Shown: piece by piece, positions 9,501 through 18,432 of the stretch | Position numbering within the stretch: the first letter of the stretch is position 1 | Layout: each line of letters opens with the position of its first letter | Source of the DNA: JAOUGY01 sp963785075 | Lineage (GTDB): Bacteria; Actinomycetota; Acidimicrobiia; Spongiisociales; ZC4RG35 | Direction: 5' to 3' | Assembly: GCA_963785075.1 (NCBI GenBank) | Contig: CAWATW010000007.1 | Span: 1-64,000, forward strand | Length of the DNA: 64,000 bases | The notes under the pieces: generated by a model | The model's input: only the letters and a program-made list of their open reading frames with translations | The model's database searches: none | Told to the model about the DNA's origin: nothing | Program-made: the position numbers and the translations under genes

Positions 9501-9641
9501 GGAGTGGTCGCCAATCCCGGTTGGTCCCAAGGCAACTCGATGGTGTTCGTGATCACTGGCACCGGAAGCGGAACGAGGGTGGCAGGGGCGTTCGAAGGCG
9601 GACGAGCTCCGACACTCCACATCGAATACGTGCTCCCCTGA
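6546..9641 (+). CDS. Large secreted protein with propeller-like region and three Ig-like domains
   Basis: 1031 residues. The ATG at 6546 starts a signal peptide (RRIAVVVMVAVGMALPQ, cleavage near ASA, about residue 38). Residues about 40-565 resemble a beta-propeller: repeated short strands such as GVAAVDGRGLVVAGAG, DPSGIVYLPGSDRFVVVD and DPEYDPVTGHLFFLDG, similar to SdiA-regulated or phytase-like propellers. Three Ig-like domains follow (about 572-660, 662-752, 755-850). Each begins with a PPTV/PTV strand and ASP/AGATVSG and ends in DGSHT...A.D..G, as in bacterial Ig families such as Big_7. The last 180 residues form a beta-rich module (DVEEKASNGNM...LRFQTVQVPAGATVTNAYLQF) like those on secreted carbohydrate-associated proteins. 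No catalytic motif is evident; a binding or adhesive role is inferred. A hairpin follows at 9666-9689. Confidence 0.8.
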   Translation: MSASRSSRMPWQGRYRRIAVVVMVAVGMALPQVDEAAASAGPGVLPVEEVRSTYTAEFGVPRPVGVAAVDGRGLVVAGAGEKRSALVELTTSGRLVAQGTAEVAIEPGSLVFDARSDRLVGRSGGEIVTMETPSARPGRQNPRRGLDRAGAGTAAATFDSGDGSTIELDGSGRTLRRVSGGTVRAIALDVPHGIRFGAVAVDASENTLYLIDESTSLLYAFDEAGAQTAIYDLGPIALGDVTAMVVAPSADATDDSSVQHLFVSDAGTRSVLGRVVEIALVVPDQTVALAAGVVTGTLVRTIATSSWSPASPDPSGIVYLPGSDRFVVVDSEVEETTGAGYHGVNMWVTTRAGVVTDTGTTHPAYSKEPTGLGARTTTSPPALFISDDSKQGIHVVLPGADDRFGTADDSVTFINTAQMGTTDVEDPEYDPVTGHLFFLDGVNSEVYDLDPVDGVFGNGNDIVSHFDIGVLGASDFEGLSMDVARGTLLVGAKTKKKVYEITKSGSLVQTIDLTGISGLKYISGLALAPASDGSGRRNLYIVDRAVDNDAVPSENDGKMFEIALPVSDAPPTVQVVAPVPGATVSGTTVLSAAAADDVGVASVQFSVDGTVVGTDTNSSGGWTVSWNSTAVADGSHTLMLVATDTIGQTATSSTSFVVDNVDSPPTVAWSSPAAGAALRGTVTLVADASDDVAVSSVRFVADGATIATDSNGSDGWSAPWNTSLGGDGTHSIEAVATDSAGQSSSAVRSVTTDNSVPTVAITAPAAGATVSGQVVIDAGAADAGGLASVTFLVDGVTIATDANGTDGWSASWNTITSGNGTHSVSAIATDAAGNTATATPVTVTVANAAGGSVDVTITSGADDVEEKASNGNMTVTSTDLDLMLDRATLQAAVGLRFQTVQVPAGATVTNAYLQFEADEVSTTAAVSLVVAVQDTANAPAFTTAKRNITSRALRAESVTWVPPAWAVRYERGTAQRTPDLAAMVQGVVANPGWSQGNSMVFVITGTGSGTRVAGAFEGGRAPTLHIEYVLP

Positions 9642-9665
9642 CGGGTTGACGGACGGATCCGGGCC

Positions 9666-9689
9666 GGCGCCGCTCGCCCGCGCGGCGCC
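9666..9689. terminator. 8-bp GC hairpin between convergent genes
   Basis: GGCGCCGC (9666-9673) and GCGGCGCC (9682-9689) pair perfectly around an 8-nt loop, 24 bp after the stop at 9641 and before the convergent stop at 9778. Confidence 0.55.
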
Positions 9690-9777
9690 AGCCTCGGAAC
9701 CAATGGTGCTCGCGTCCGGGATGACACGCCCGACATGTCTGAGCGTGCCGAACACCGATCCGATGAGACTCGGTCGG

Positions 9778-10260
9778 TCAGACGCCCTCGCTCTTGGCGA
9801 TGAGATATCCGCGTGCGCGCTCGGCGAGCCGGTATCGGGTCACGAGAGCGTCGAAGGCCGCATCATGCCCCTCGACGACCAGATGGGCGAGTTCGTGGAC
9901 GATCACGTAGTCGAGCACCCAAGGAGGCATCGAGGCCACCCGGTCGGAGATGCGGATGGTCCCCGTGGCCGGAGTGCACGAACCCCATCGCATGTTCTGG
10001 CGATTCGACCAGGCGATGGAGGTCGGCACGGGAAGGTCGTGGGCATGTGCCAGGCGTCTCGCACGATTCGGAAGATCCACCGTCCCCGACCGCTGCTTGC
10101 GAACGATCCGCTCACTCATCTCGAATGCCAGCCGGCGGGCCTCGGACTCTGGCATCGCATGCGGGACCATCACCTTGATGCGCCCGTCGGTCAACACTGC
10201 CTGCACCGTCTTGCGACGACGCGCGCTCCGGACGATCTCCACAGGGGGTCGGTTCTCCAT
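9778..10260 (-). CDS. YgjP-like (WLM/M48-type) metallopeptidase domain protein
   Basis: 160 residues. The zinc site HELAHLVVEGHD (HExxH plus a further His) and the upstream NMRWGSC segment are the signature of the YgjP/DUF45 metal-dependent hydrolase family related to SprT and WLM proteases. There is no signal peptide, so it is cytoplasmic. The protein is shorter than the usual 220-240 residues because the N-terminal part is compact. The ATG at 10260 is chosen over the in-frame ATG at 10269 because TACGAT ends 7 nt before it; the 10269 ATG overlaps that box. The cellular target of this family is not well defined. The gene is divergent from the TauE-like exporter. Confidence 0.85.
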   Translation of the reverse strand: MENRPPVEIVRSARRRKTVQAVLTDGRIKVMVPHAMPESEARRLAFEMSERIVRKQRSGTVDLPNRARRLAHAHDLPVPTSIAWSNRQNMRWGSCTPATGTIRISDRVASMPPWVLDYVIVHELAHLVVEGHDAAFDALVTRYRLAERARGYLIAKSEGV

Positions 10261-10267
10261 GCCGTGC

Positions 10268-10273
10268 ATCGTA
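10268..10273 (-). promoter_or_regulatory. -10 box TACGAT, leaderless start at 10260
   Basis: TANNNT hexamer 7 nt before the ATG; the same hexamer and spacing occur before the GNAT gene at 11533. Confidence 0.5.
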
Positions 10274-10360
10274 CGGTCCGCGGGTGACGGAAACGGATCA
10301 GGGCACCGGGACGAATCCTAGAGTGCAATCGATTGGACACCCGAGCGTGCGAGGCGGTCG

Positions 10361-11095
10361 TTGGAACTCTGGCAAATGTTGGTATTGGCGCTGGGAGGGG
10401 TCCTGGCCGGTGCGATCAACTCGATCGCGGGTGGCGCGTCACTGTTGACGGTGCCTCTACTGGTGCTGGCCGGCGTGCCCGGAAATGCGGCCAACGGTTC
10501 CAACCGGCTCGGCGTGATCACCTCGTCGGCGACTGCCGCGTTCGAGTTCCGCCGTCAGGGCGTTCAGGATCTCCGCAAGGTGTGGTCGGTGCTCGGTCCG
10601 GTCATCGCCGGTTCCGTTGCAGGGTCGCTCCTGGTCAGCCAGCTCTCCGACACGACGTTCGAGCGGGTGTTCGGCTTCTTGATGGTGCCCATCCTCATCC
10701 TGTCGATTCGCAAACCTCGTCCCAAGGTCGGTGGAGCAGGCTGGCCGATCTGGCTGACCGTCGTGATCTTCTTCGGAATCGGGATGTACGGCGGGGCATT
10801 CCAGGCCGGCATCGGCCTTCTCCTGATCGTGGCGCTCTCACGGTCGGGGCTCGATCTGGTCACCGCCAACTCGGTGAAGGTTCTCGTGAATCTCGCCGTG
10901 TCGTCGGTGGCTCTTCCGGTGTTCATCTCCCAGGGCTTCTTCGAACTCGTTCCGGCGGTCATCCTCGGAGTCGGCTTTGCGCTCGGCGGCTGGGTCGGCG
11001 CCAACATCTCGGTGAAGGGTGGCGAGAAGGTGATCAGGCCGGTGATGATCGTGGCCGTGCTTGCATTCTCAGGCCGGTTGCTCGGTCTGTACTGA
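10361..11095 (+). CDS. TauE/SafE-family membrane exporter
   Basis: 244 residues with about 8 hydrophobic segments. The N-terminal AGAINSIAGGASLLTVPLL and the mid-protein repeat GMYGGAFQAGIGLLLI are the paired signature of TauE/SafE (DUF81) permeases, which move sulfite, sulfoacetate or other organosulfur anions. The start is TTG at 10361 behind GAGGCGG. There is no sulfonate-metabolism gene nearby to narrow the substrate. The 3' end overlaps the convergent GNAT gene by 27 bp. Confidence 0.88.
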   Translation: MELWQMLVLALGGVLAGAINSIAGGASLLTVPLLVLAGVPGNAANGSNRLGVITSSATAAFEFRRQGVQDLRKVWSVLGPVIAGSVAGSLLVSQLSDTTFERVFGFLMVPILILSIRKPRPKVGGAGWPIWLTVVIFFGIGMYGGAFQAGIGLLLIVALSRSGLDLVTANSVKVLVNLAVSSVALPVFISQGFFELVPAVILGVGFALGGWVGANISVKGGEKVIRPVMIVAVLAFSGRLLGLY

Positions 11096-11533
11096 TCGGC
11101 GTCGCATCTCGATGACTGCGACGCCCGGTCCGACCTCCCGGGTCGACACCACACTGAAGCCCAACGTCTCATAGAGCGACCGGGCCGGGGTGTTTGCGGC
11201 TCCCGTCGACACGACCGCATCGGATTCCCCGCATGCGAAGACCACGAGCCGTCGTCCATGGCCCCGGCGTGCGAACCGAGGATCGACTGCCAGGCGGTCG
11301 ATGTCGACGACGGAGTCCCGGCTCGTCCATGCGGTCAGGCCCACGAGCGTGCCATCTTCGAACGATCCCGCCCATTGCAAGTGGGTCAGCATCATGATGT
11401 CCGACGGGGACTCGTGTAGTTGCGGGATGCCGTCGAATTGCATCAGCTGCGCCTCCACCGCATAGGCCGCACGTTGGATGTCCACGATCCGATCGGCCAG
11501 GTTTCGGTTGGATACGTCCAGAGGACCGATCAT
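11069..11533 (-). CDS. GNAT-family N-acetyltransferase
   Basis: 154 residues. The acetyl-CoA pyrophosphate loop RFARRGHGRRL (R/Q-x-x-G-x-G/A type) lies in the middle, after VDIDRLAVDP. The closing GAANTPARSLYETLGF is the typical N-x-x-A-x-x-x-Y-x-x-x-G-F motif near the end of GNAT folds. The acceptor substrate cannot be told. The ATG at 11533 sits 7 nt after TACGAT; an ORF extension upstream to 11857 runs through the divergent protease gene and has no family similarity, so it was not used. Confidence 0.85.
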   Translation of the reverse strand: MIGPLDVSNRNLADRIVDIQRAAYAVEAQLMQFDGIPQLHESPSDIMMLTHLQWAGSFEDGTLVGLTAWTSRDSVVDIDRLAVDPRFARRGHGRRLVVFACGESDAVVSTGAANTPARSLYETLGFSVVSTREVGPGVAVIEMRRRSVQTEQPA

Positions 11534-11540
11534 GAGCGTG

Positions 11541-11546
11541 ATCGTA
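11541..11546 (-). promoter_or_regulatory. -10 box TACGAT, leaderless start at 11533
   Basis: TANNNT hexamer 7 nt before the ATG of the GNAT gene. Confidence 0.5.
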
Positions 11547-11657
11547 TCGGCGCGGAGGCCCCCTGGGCACCGTCGAATGCTTCTGGTAGCTTGTCCGGCC
11601 AGGTGACGCCGTGGGGGCGAGCGCCTCGTACGCCAAATCCTTCTGGGGGGATCGACC

Positions 11658-13403
11658 ATGACCCGTATCGCCATCTTCGGTCGTCTGCTGCTGGTGCTGG
11701 CCGTGACGGCCGCTCTGGCGCCACTTCCCGCGTTCGCCGTCGAGGAAGAGCCCATCGTCCGAGTCGCCGACTGGTCCGACGACGTGGTGATCATCCACCG
11801 CGAGCCGTCCGTGGACGCACTCCAGATGGCGGCCACCGACCCACTCGGGTTGATCATCGGCTACACCGTCACCACCGCCTACACGCAGTCGAACGACCTG
11901 ATCGACGTGTGGGCCTGTGGTTCGGCTGCGACCGCGTCGGAGCTGGTTGCGCAACTCGATGACGAGGTCGGCGACTACTTCGCCCACCATTCCCGAGGAA
12001 GGTATCGCCCTGTGTTCACCGCCAAGGGGAGTGCAGGCTCGGACACGGGCACCTGCACGAACACTGCGGTGGACAACGTGTCCAACGGAGCCGAAGCGTC
12101 GATGGTCATCAGCCCGGGCGCCGGCGGAGTCGCCTACAACATCCATTGTGGGACCGATCTCTGCCCGAGCTGGCCCACCTTCCCGGGGAACAATCGCATC
12201 GCATACGTGGGCGAGTCCTTCTTTTCGACCACGGCTGCCCATGAGATCGGCCACCTGATTCAATGGCCCCATTCCTACACGGGGAACATCGCAGGTGGGC
12301 TCGGCGAGTACGACAACGCCATGGATCTCATGTCCGGGAACTACGGGCGCGAGGGTGGCCAGATCGGCTCGTACTACCTGCCGTACGAGGCCGCCGTCAT
12401 CAACCAGTACGCAGCCGGATGGATCGATCCATCCGAGGTGTGGATCGTGGATCCGTCCGGGGACACCGTCACCCTGTCGCCGACGCACAGCGGCACGCAG
12501 ATGGCTGTGATCTGGGACGGCAGCTCCTACTACACGCTGGCGGCACGGGCGCCCGAGGCCTGGGACCCGATCGCATCGGCCTGGAGCGGTGTCGAGGTGT
12601 ACAAAGTGACGCCGTGCACCGGCAACGAGTGTCTGCCCGGCTACCGCCGAGTCGTTCCGGAGCCCGCTGTGAGCTTCGTCTGGGACGACCCATCCTCCTA
12701 CGACTCGCCTCCGGCTCATCTCATCCCCGGCGGTGGAAGCCGCACGATCGGTGGCGTCTCTGTCTCGGTCAGCGCCTCAGGGTCGAACTACACCGTGACG
12801 TTCGGGTCGGGTGCCGACCCGGGACCCACGGGTTCCGGTCCCGGTGGAGGCGGCACCGCCAACGGAACCTTCGCCGACGACGACACGTCGGTGTTCGAAG
12901 CCGACATCGAGTGGCTCGTCACTGCCGGCATCACATCAGGATGCAACCCGCCGGGGAACACGCTGTTCTGTCCAGACGATCCGGTGACCCGGGGTCAGAT
13001 GGCGGCTTTTCTCCACCGGGCGCTGCCGGCGCTCGACGACTCGGGTTCGGTACCGGACTTCGGAGACACCGCCGGGTCGGTCTTCGAGGGCGACATCGAC
13101 TGGTTGGCCTCCACCGGCGTCACCAAGGGCTGCAACCCGCCATCCAACGACCTCTACTGTCCAGGAGACCCTGTGACTCGCGGTGCCATGGCGGCCTTCC
13201 TGGTGCGGGCCCTCGGGTTGACCGCGTCGAACTCGACCGACTTCGTCGACGACAACACGTCTGTCTTCGAGGGCGACATCGAGAAACTGGCAACGGCCGG
13301 GATCACACTCGGGTGCAACCCGCCCGCCAACGACCGCTTCTGTCCGGACGACCCCGTGACACGCGGGGCGATGGCGGCGTTCCTGCGGCGAGCGCTGGGC
13401 TGA
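11658..13403 (+). CDS. Secreted zinc metalloprotease-like protein with three SLH-like repeats
   Basis: 581 residues. The ATG at 11658 follows a GGGGGGAT ribosome site; signal peptide IAIFGRLLLVLAVTAALAPLPAFA is cut near residue 28. A catalytic zincin region follows, with HEIGHLIQWPH at residues 195-205 (HExxHxxxxxH, metzincin-like but with Gln where most metzincins have Gly). A Met-containing segment, AMDLMSG at about 220, is a plausible Met-turn. After a Gly/Pro linker (TGSGPGGGG) there are three repeats of about 60 residues (about 405-581) of the form F.DD..SVFE.DIEWL...GIT.GCNPP.N..FCPDDPVTRG.MAAFL.RAL. These resemble S-layer homology domains but carry two conserved Cys each. The repeats probably hold the enzyme at the cell surface. 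The substrate is unknown. A TAGCTT box at 11587 may be its -10. Confidence 0.85.
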   Translation: MTRIAIFGRLLLVLAVTAALAPLPAFAVEEEPIVRVADWSDDVVIIHREPSVDALQMAATDPLGLIIGYTVTTAYTQSNDLIDVWACGSAATASELVAQLDDEVGDYFAHHSRGRYRPVFTAKGSAGSDTGTCTNTAVDNVSNGAEASMVISPGAGGVAYNIHCGTDLCPSWPTFPGNNRIAYVGESFFSTTAAHEIGHLIQWPHSYTGNIAGGLGEYDNAMDLMSGNYGREGGQIGSYYLPYEAAVINQYAAGWIDPSEVWIVDPSGDTVTLSPTHSGTQMAVIWDGSSYYTLAARAPEAWDPIASAWSGVEVYKVTPCTGNECLPGYRRVVPEPAVSFVWDDPSSYDSPPAHLIPGGGSRTIGGVSVSVSASGSNYTVTFGSGADPGPTGSGPGGGGTANGTFADDDTSVFEADIEWLVTAGITSGCNPPGNTLFCPDDPVTRGQMAAFLHRALPALDDSGSVPDFGDTAGSVFEGDIDWLASTGVTKGCNPPSNDLYCPGDPVTRGAMAAFLVRALGLTASNSTDFVDDNTSVFEGDIEKLATAGITLGCNPPANDRFCPDDPVTRGAMAAFLRRALG

Positions 13404-13448
13404 CCAGCGGAAAGCCCTCTGGCGCGCTCTGGCCGGCGCCGACGCCCG

Positions 13449-14531
13449 TCACCAGCCGTTGACTCGGTCCCACGTGTCGACAACGGCGCAACCTTCCACC
13501 ACCTGGTAGGCACGGTGAGCGGCTGCGGTGATGCAGGCGTGGTTGGGGAGTACACGTACGACGCTGCCGAGCGGCAGGTCTGCGCTGCCCTCCGAGCGAC
13601 TCACGACGACCCCGTGCTCTTGGCTGACGCGCTGGACGATGAGGTCGGAAATGGGTTTCCCGTCGACGTCGCACACCTGCCCGTATCCCATGTCGACCGA
13701 TTGTGACGCCGTGCTTCGGTCCAGAGATAGGGCGAGCGATCCGGCGTCGATGACAACGCCGTCGTGGCGACGACCGATCACCGTCGCTGCGACCGACAAT
13801 GCGATGTCGTCGGGCCGGCACACGTCCAACCCCGACTGGAACAGATCCATGAACATGTAGACACCGGGACGCGCCTCGGTCACCCCGGTGAGGTCGTCGG
13901 CGATGGTCATGGTGGGGGTCGAGCCGACACTCACGTTCGGGCAGTCGATCCCGGCATCACGGAGCACAACGGCCGCATTCACGGCGGCGTCGCGTTCCAT
14001 TCGGGCGAAACCCAGCCGCTCGAGGTCGTCACCTGCCGAGTACGAACCTCCGCAATGCGTCATCACCCCGACCAGTTGGTCGCCGAGAGCCTCGGCGATC
14101 TCCACGAGGGCGCCATCCTCGGGATCCACCCCCGCCCGGCGCCCATCCGAGTCGACCTCGATCCAGACCCGATGTTCCCCGTGCGCGGTGGTTGCCTTCG
14201 CCGCCTGCACCGAGTCGACGACGATCTGCAGATCGGTGCCGCTCTGGCGGAGCCGCATCACGCGATCGAGCTTGGAGGCGGTGACGCCGACGGCGTACAG
14301 GATGTCGACGTAGCCGTGCGACGCGAAGTACTCGGCTTCTGCCAGCGTGGAGACGGTGATGGCCCGAGAACCGGCGAGGCGAGCCACCTCCACCGATTTG
14401 GCGGTCTTCATGTGTGGCCGTAGCGACACTCCGAGCGCAGTCATCCGATCTCGCATGCGCGACAGGTTCCGTGTGAGCTTGGCCCGGTCGAGCAACAACG
14501 ACGGTGTTTCGAGCTCGGCGACGGACGGCAT
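13449..14531 (-). CDS. PLP-dependent D-amino-acid lyase/racemase family (D-serine dehydratase-like)
   Basis: 360 residues with the alanine-racemase-type fold III and the D-threonine aldolase/D-serine dehydratase type C-terminal domain. The N-terminal LETPSLLLDRAKL...RPHMKTAKS contains the PLP lysine (K of HMKTAK). VGSTPTM in the barrel and the late PNHACITAAAH are the phosphate- and metal-binding segments; the His and Cys of NHAC are the zinc ligands of this family. It probably acts on a D-3-hydroxy amino acid (D-serine or D-threonine), in the cytoplasm. The start at 14531 lies 7 nt after TAGCGT. It is divergent from a C26 amidotransferase with a 67-bp gap. Confidence 0.87.
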   Translation of the reverse strand: MPSVAELETPSLLLDRAKLTRNLSRMRDRMTALGVSLRPHMKTAKSVEVARLAGSRAITVSTLAEAEYFASHGYVDILYAVGVTASKLDRVMRLRQSGTDLQIVVDSVQAAKATTAHGEHRVWIEVDSDGRRAGVDPEDGALVEIAEALGDQLVGVMTHCGGSYSAGDDLERLGFARMERDAAVNAAVVLRDAGIDCPNVSVGSTPTMTIADDLTGVTEARPGVYMFMDLFQSGLDVCRPDDIALSVAATVIGRRHDGVVIDAGSLALSLDRSTASQSVDMGYGQVCDVDGKPISDLIVQRVSQEHGVVVSRSEGSADLPLGSVVRVLPNHACITAAAHRAYQVVEGCAVVDTWDRVNGW

Positions 14532-14538
14532 GAAAGGC

Positions 14539-14544
14539 ACGCTA
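14539..14544 (-). promoter_or_regulatory. -10 box TAGCGT, leaderless start at 14531
   Basis: TANNNT hexamer 7 nt before the ATG; on the opposite strand TACGCT (14585) serves the divergent gene. Confidence 0.5.
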
Positions 14545-14584
14545 CCCGCGCGCGTCCGCCCGTTGCCGGGGATCGGGGTTCCAG

Positions 14585-14590
14585 TACGCT
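14585..14590 (+). promoter_or_regulatory. -10 box TACGCT, leaderless start at 14599
   Basis: TANNNT hexamer 8 nt before the ATG of the C26 amidotransferase gene. Confidence 0.5.
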
Positions 14591-14598
14591 GCCCGGCG

Positions 14599-15327
14599 AT
14601 GAGCAAGCCAGTCGTCGGTATCGTGGTGTGGCGTCGTGGGCTCCGCACTCCGCTCGGGGATCCAGAGGTCCTGCATGCGCTTTCCGACGCCTACGTGTCG
14701 GCATTCTCGGATGCCGGTGTGATCCCACTGCTCATTCCCAACAGGCGTTCGCTCGGCGAGGTTGGCTCCGTCCTCGATCGAATCGACGGGCTCGCGCTCT
14801 CGGGTGGCGACGATGTCGACCCGGCGTCGTATGGCGCTGAGAACGAGGCCTCGTTCGGCATGGATTGCGAGGTCGATGCCTGGGAAACGGAGCTCTTGGA
14901 CCGGGCGCGACGGCGCCGGCTTCCGACACTGTGCATATGTCGGGGTACGCAGGTGCTGAACGTGGCTCACGGGGGAACGCTCCGCCAGGACATTCTCGAG
15001 GCCGGGACTCCTCACGAGCCGCTGGAGGGAAGGGACTCAGCCGACATCCTCTCCGCCACCCACCCGGTCACGTTGACACCGGCCGGGAAGCTCGCCGACA
15101 TCTACGGGACCAATCAGGTGATCGTCAACACGATCCACCATCAGGCGATCGATGCACTGGGAGACGGCCTGGTGGTCGAAGGGGTGGCACCGGATGGCAT
15201 GATCGAGGCGGTTGCCTCGTCGGATCCGTCATGGTGGGCAGTTGGGGTCCAGTGGCATCCGGAACGCACCCTCGGTGATGTGGACAAACCTCTCTTCCAG
15301 GCCTTCGCATCCGAAGCCGCCCGCTGA
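14599..15327 (+). CDS. Gamma-glutamyl-gamma-aminobutyrate hydrolase family (peptidase C26)
   Basis: 242 residues, a class I glutamine-amidotransferase-type fold acting alone. LCICRGTQVLN carries the nucleophile Cys (about 114), and VGVQWHPER carries the catalytic His and Glu near the end. SGGDDVDPASYG is the family's early G-G-x-D-x-x-P segment. Relatives (PuuD type) hydrolyse gamma-glutamyl amides, for example in putrescine breakdown. Here a PLP decarboxylase gene lies convergent, 27 bp beyond its stop, and a D-amino-acid lyase lies divergent, so the locus concerns amino acid or amine turnover. That grouping is inference; the three genes are not co-directional. Confidence 0.88.
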   Translation: MSKPVVGIVVWRRGLRTPLGDPEVLHALSDAYVSAFSDAGVIPLLIPNRRSLGEVGSVLDRIDGLALSGGDDVDPASYGAENEASFGMDCEVDAWETELLDRARRRRLPTLCICRGTQVLNVAHGGTLRQDILEAGTPHEPLEGRDSADILSATHPVTLTPAGKLADIYGTNQVIVNTIHHQAIDALGDGLVVEGVAPDGMIEAVASSDPSWWAVGVQWHPERTLGDVDKPLFQAFASEAAR

Positions 15328-15354
15328 CGGTTGGCGCCGCCTCCACCTTTACGA

Positions 15355-16740
<1,386 letters not shown>

Positions 16741-16747
16741 GGTCGTG

Positions 16748-16753
16748 AATCTA
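16748..16753 (-). promoter_or_regulatory. -10 box TAGATT, leaderless start at 16740
   Basis: TANNNT hexamer 7 nt before the ATG of the decarboxylase gene. Confidence 0.5.
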
Positions 16754-16853
16754 TCGGTGTCGACGGGGGACGATGTGGGTACCGGAACGTGATCCGACCA
16801 GCAAGCCGGCCGACAGGGACCGGGTGGGCCGGGCCTGGAGAAAGCGACCACCG

Positions 16854-17183
16854 ATGAAAACCGACGATCTGACCGCCCACTACGTGGGGATGCTGCGCCG
16901 CAGCGGCACGGGCGTGCGAGTCGATCTCACGGAGGATCCGGTTGCCATCATCGCCCATTCGGACTCGGGCCGGGTCTTCGCCGCCGCCTGGGAATCGGAC
17001 GAAGGGCTCGTGGTTCGCCTGCGGCTCGACGCCATGGCAGGCGAGGAATTCCCGGAGATGGAGTATGTGGACGGTGGGACCCTCGCCTACGAGGTCGTGA
17101 TGCGGTCGGTGGAGGACATCGAGTCGCTTGGAGCGATGTTGGAGCGCGCCCACGACCTGGCCGCTCGCCGATCCCAAGATTGA
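16854..17183 (+). CDS. Conserved-looking hypothetical protein, 109 aa
   Basis: I do not recognise this family. The ATG at 16854 follows CTGGAG at a rather long distance. The protein is acidic, soluble and lacks Cys, a signal peptide and membrane segments. A beta-rich first half (GVRVDLTEDPVAIIAHSDSG, VFAAAWESDEGLVVRLRLD) leads into a helical C-terminus (VEDIESLGAMLERAHDLAARR). Codon usage matches the neighbours. It precedes, by 73 bp and in the same direction, another hypothetical gene at 17257 that has its own putative promoter. Confidence 0.7.
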   Translation: MKTDDLTAHYVGMLRRSGTGVRVDLTEDPVAIIAHSDSGRVFAAAWESDEGLVVRLRLDAMAGEEFPEMEYVDGGTLAYEVVMRSVEDIESLGAMLERAHDLAARRSQD

Positions 17184-17218
17184 CGTATTCGCGGCACCCC
17201 TTGACCGATCTCATCATC

Positions 17219-17241
17219 GGGCGACAGGTAATGTGTCGCCC
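17219..17241 (+). promoter_or_regulatory. Dyad over the -10 box of the gene at 17257
   Basis: GGGCGACA (17219-17226) and TGTCGCCC (17234-17241) are exact inverted repeats around 7 nt. The TANNNT box TAATGT (17229-17234) sits in the centre, and AAGGAGA with the ATG follows. This is where a repressor operator would be placed. A TTGACC at 17201 is too far (22 nt) to be a normal -35. Confidence 0.45.
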
Positions 17242-17256
17242 ATAAGGAGACCAGTG

Positions 17257-18066
17257 ATGGCGTCGTATCTCGACAGTCTGAGTGAACGAGATGTCGCCAC
17301 GCTCGCTGCGATCGTCGATTCCGATCCGGTTGAGCTGTCGGCAGAACTTCGTCGCCGCCCCTGGTCCATCCACGATCTGCTCGCGCGAGACGACGTGTTC
17401 GAGACCGTGCTGGATCGCAGCGCTCACCCCGCCAATGTGGTGTCGCCGTTCTTGTTGTTCGCGGTGCTCGTGCATCGCGTGGCCGACGAGCTTCGTGCCG
17501 CCACATTCGTCAACGACTGGTCTGGCCCGAAGAGCCGGCTCCCGGTCTTCGACGTGGAGCCGCTGCAGGAGTTCGTCGAAGACGCAGGCAGGATGTCGTT
17601 CCTCGCAAGGCTCCTCACGTCGTTCGCGGTTCCCGACCCGCCTCCGGTGCCGGCCGACCCCTTCGATCTGGGTGCCATGGCGGCCTGGCTCGACCAGGCG
17701 TTGCCGGCGGATCGAGTGGTGCTCCTCCGTCGATTGGGTGACCTGGCGCTGTTCAGCACCGGCGTCTTCCCCGATCGGACCGGGGCGAAGCCGCTGCTTC
17801 CGGTGGACGCCGAGCGGCTGGGCCGAACGGTGCAAATGACGTCAGAGGAAGTGCTCGCTCTCTGCGACTCGGCGCGCATCGCCCCCGGGCTCGATGCCCT
17901 GGAAGCCCTGGGATCGCGCTGGTACTCGGCGTCTGTTTCGGAGGGTGGCGCCCCACCGCTGGTGGCCGACATCGCACATCGCTTCCGTGCGGCTCGCCGT
18001 GTGTTGAACCATCTCACCGATCGCCATCTGTACCAGTTGCAGCCGAACTGGAACACGGCCGCATAG
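17257..18066 (+). CDS. Hypothetical protein, 269 aa
   Basis: Function unknown. The ATG at 17257 follows a strong AAGGAGA site. The protein is helical, soluble and acidic, with no signal peptide. It contains FLLFAVLVHRVADEL (about residues 67-82) and a C-terminal ALGSRWYSASV...HRFRAARRVLNHLTDRHLY. I have a vague memory of actinobacterial proteins of this shape but no named family. A dyad covers its -10 box, so it may be regulated independently. A hairpin at 18092-18134 follows. Confidence 0.75.
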   Translation: MASYLDSLSERDVATLAAIVDSDPVELSAELRRRPWSIHDLLARDDVFETVLDRSAHPANVVSPFLLFAVLVHRVADELRAATFVNDWSGPKSRLPVFDVEPLQEFVEDAGRMSFLARLLTSFAVPDPPPVPADPFDLGAMAAWLDQALPADRVVLLRRLGDLALFSTGVFPDRTGAKPLLPVDAERLGRTVQMTSEEVLALCDSARIAPGLDALEALGSRWYSASVSEGGAPPLVADIAHRFRAARRVLNHLTDRHLYQLQPNWNTAA

Positions 18067-18091
18067 GCCCGGCGATCGTCGGCCGGTCTCA

Positions 18092-18134
18092 CCGGCGGGT
18101 CGACCGAGGAAGTTGCTGAAGGCCGACCCGCCGG
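18092..18134. terminator. 11-bp stem with 21-nt loop between convergent genes
   Basis: CCGGCGGGTCG (18092-18102) pairs exactly with CGACCCGCCGG (18124-18134). It sits between stops at 18066 (+) and 18146 (-), so it probably acts in both directions. Confidence 0.6.
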
Positions 18135-18145
18135 CAGAGTTCGTG

Positions 18146-18370
18146 TCAGGCTGCGATGGATGTACGGGTGCGCCGTCCCAGCGACATCTGCACCCGAGCG
18201 AGCGCCCGGACCCGTGCCACATCCGGTTGCGTCCCGTCGGTCAGCACGTCGATGAGCACATGCGACACACCACTGCTGCGTGCGATAGCCGCGAGCTCGC
18301 CCACGGCGTCGTCGCAGCGATCGATACCGAATGCATCTACGTCTCGGGCCAGTTGATGGAAGTCATACAT
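18146..18370 (-). CDS. Small protein of 74 aa divergent from a LysR regulator
   Basis: The ATG at 18370 is preceded by AGGAGA with 6-nt spacing, which is stronger than most starts in this window and supports a real gene. The protein is soluble, with a central segment ARSSGVSHVLIDVLTDGTQPDVARVRALARVQMSLGRRTR and no known domain. It is divergent from the LysR gene across a 102-bp region that is AT-richer than average. LysR regulators commonly control the divergent neighbour, so this gene is the first candidate target; that is inference. Confidence 0.65.
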   Translation of the reverse strand: MYDFHQLARDVDAFGIDRCDDAVGELAAIARSSGVSHVLIDVLTDGTQPDVARVRALARVQMSLGRRTRTSIAA

Positions 18371-18432
18371 GTGTTGTCTCCTGAGCGGTGTGTTCCATCA
18401 AGGTACGGCAGCCGGTCCATTCCGTCCAACGA

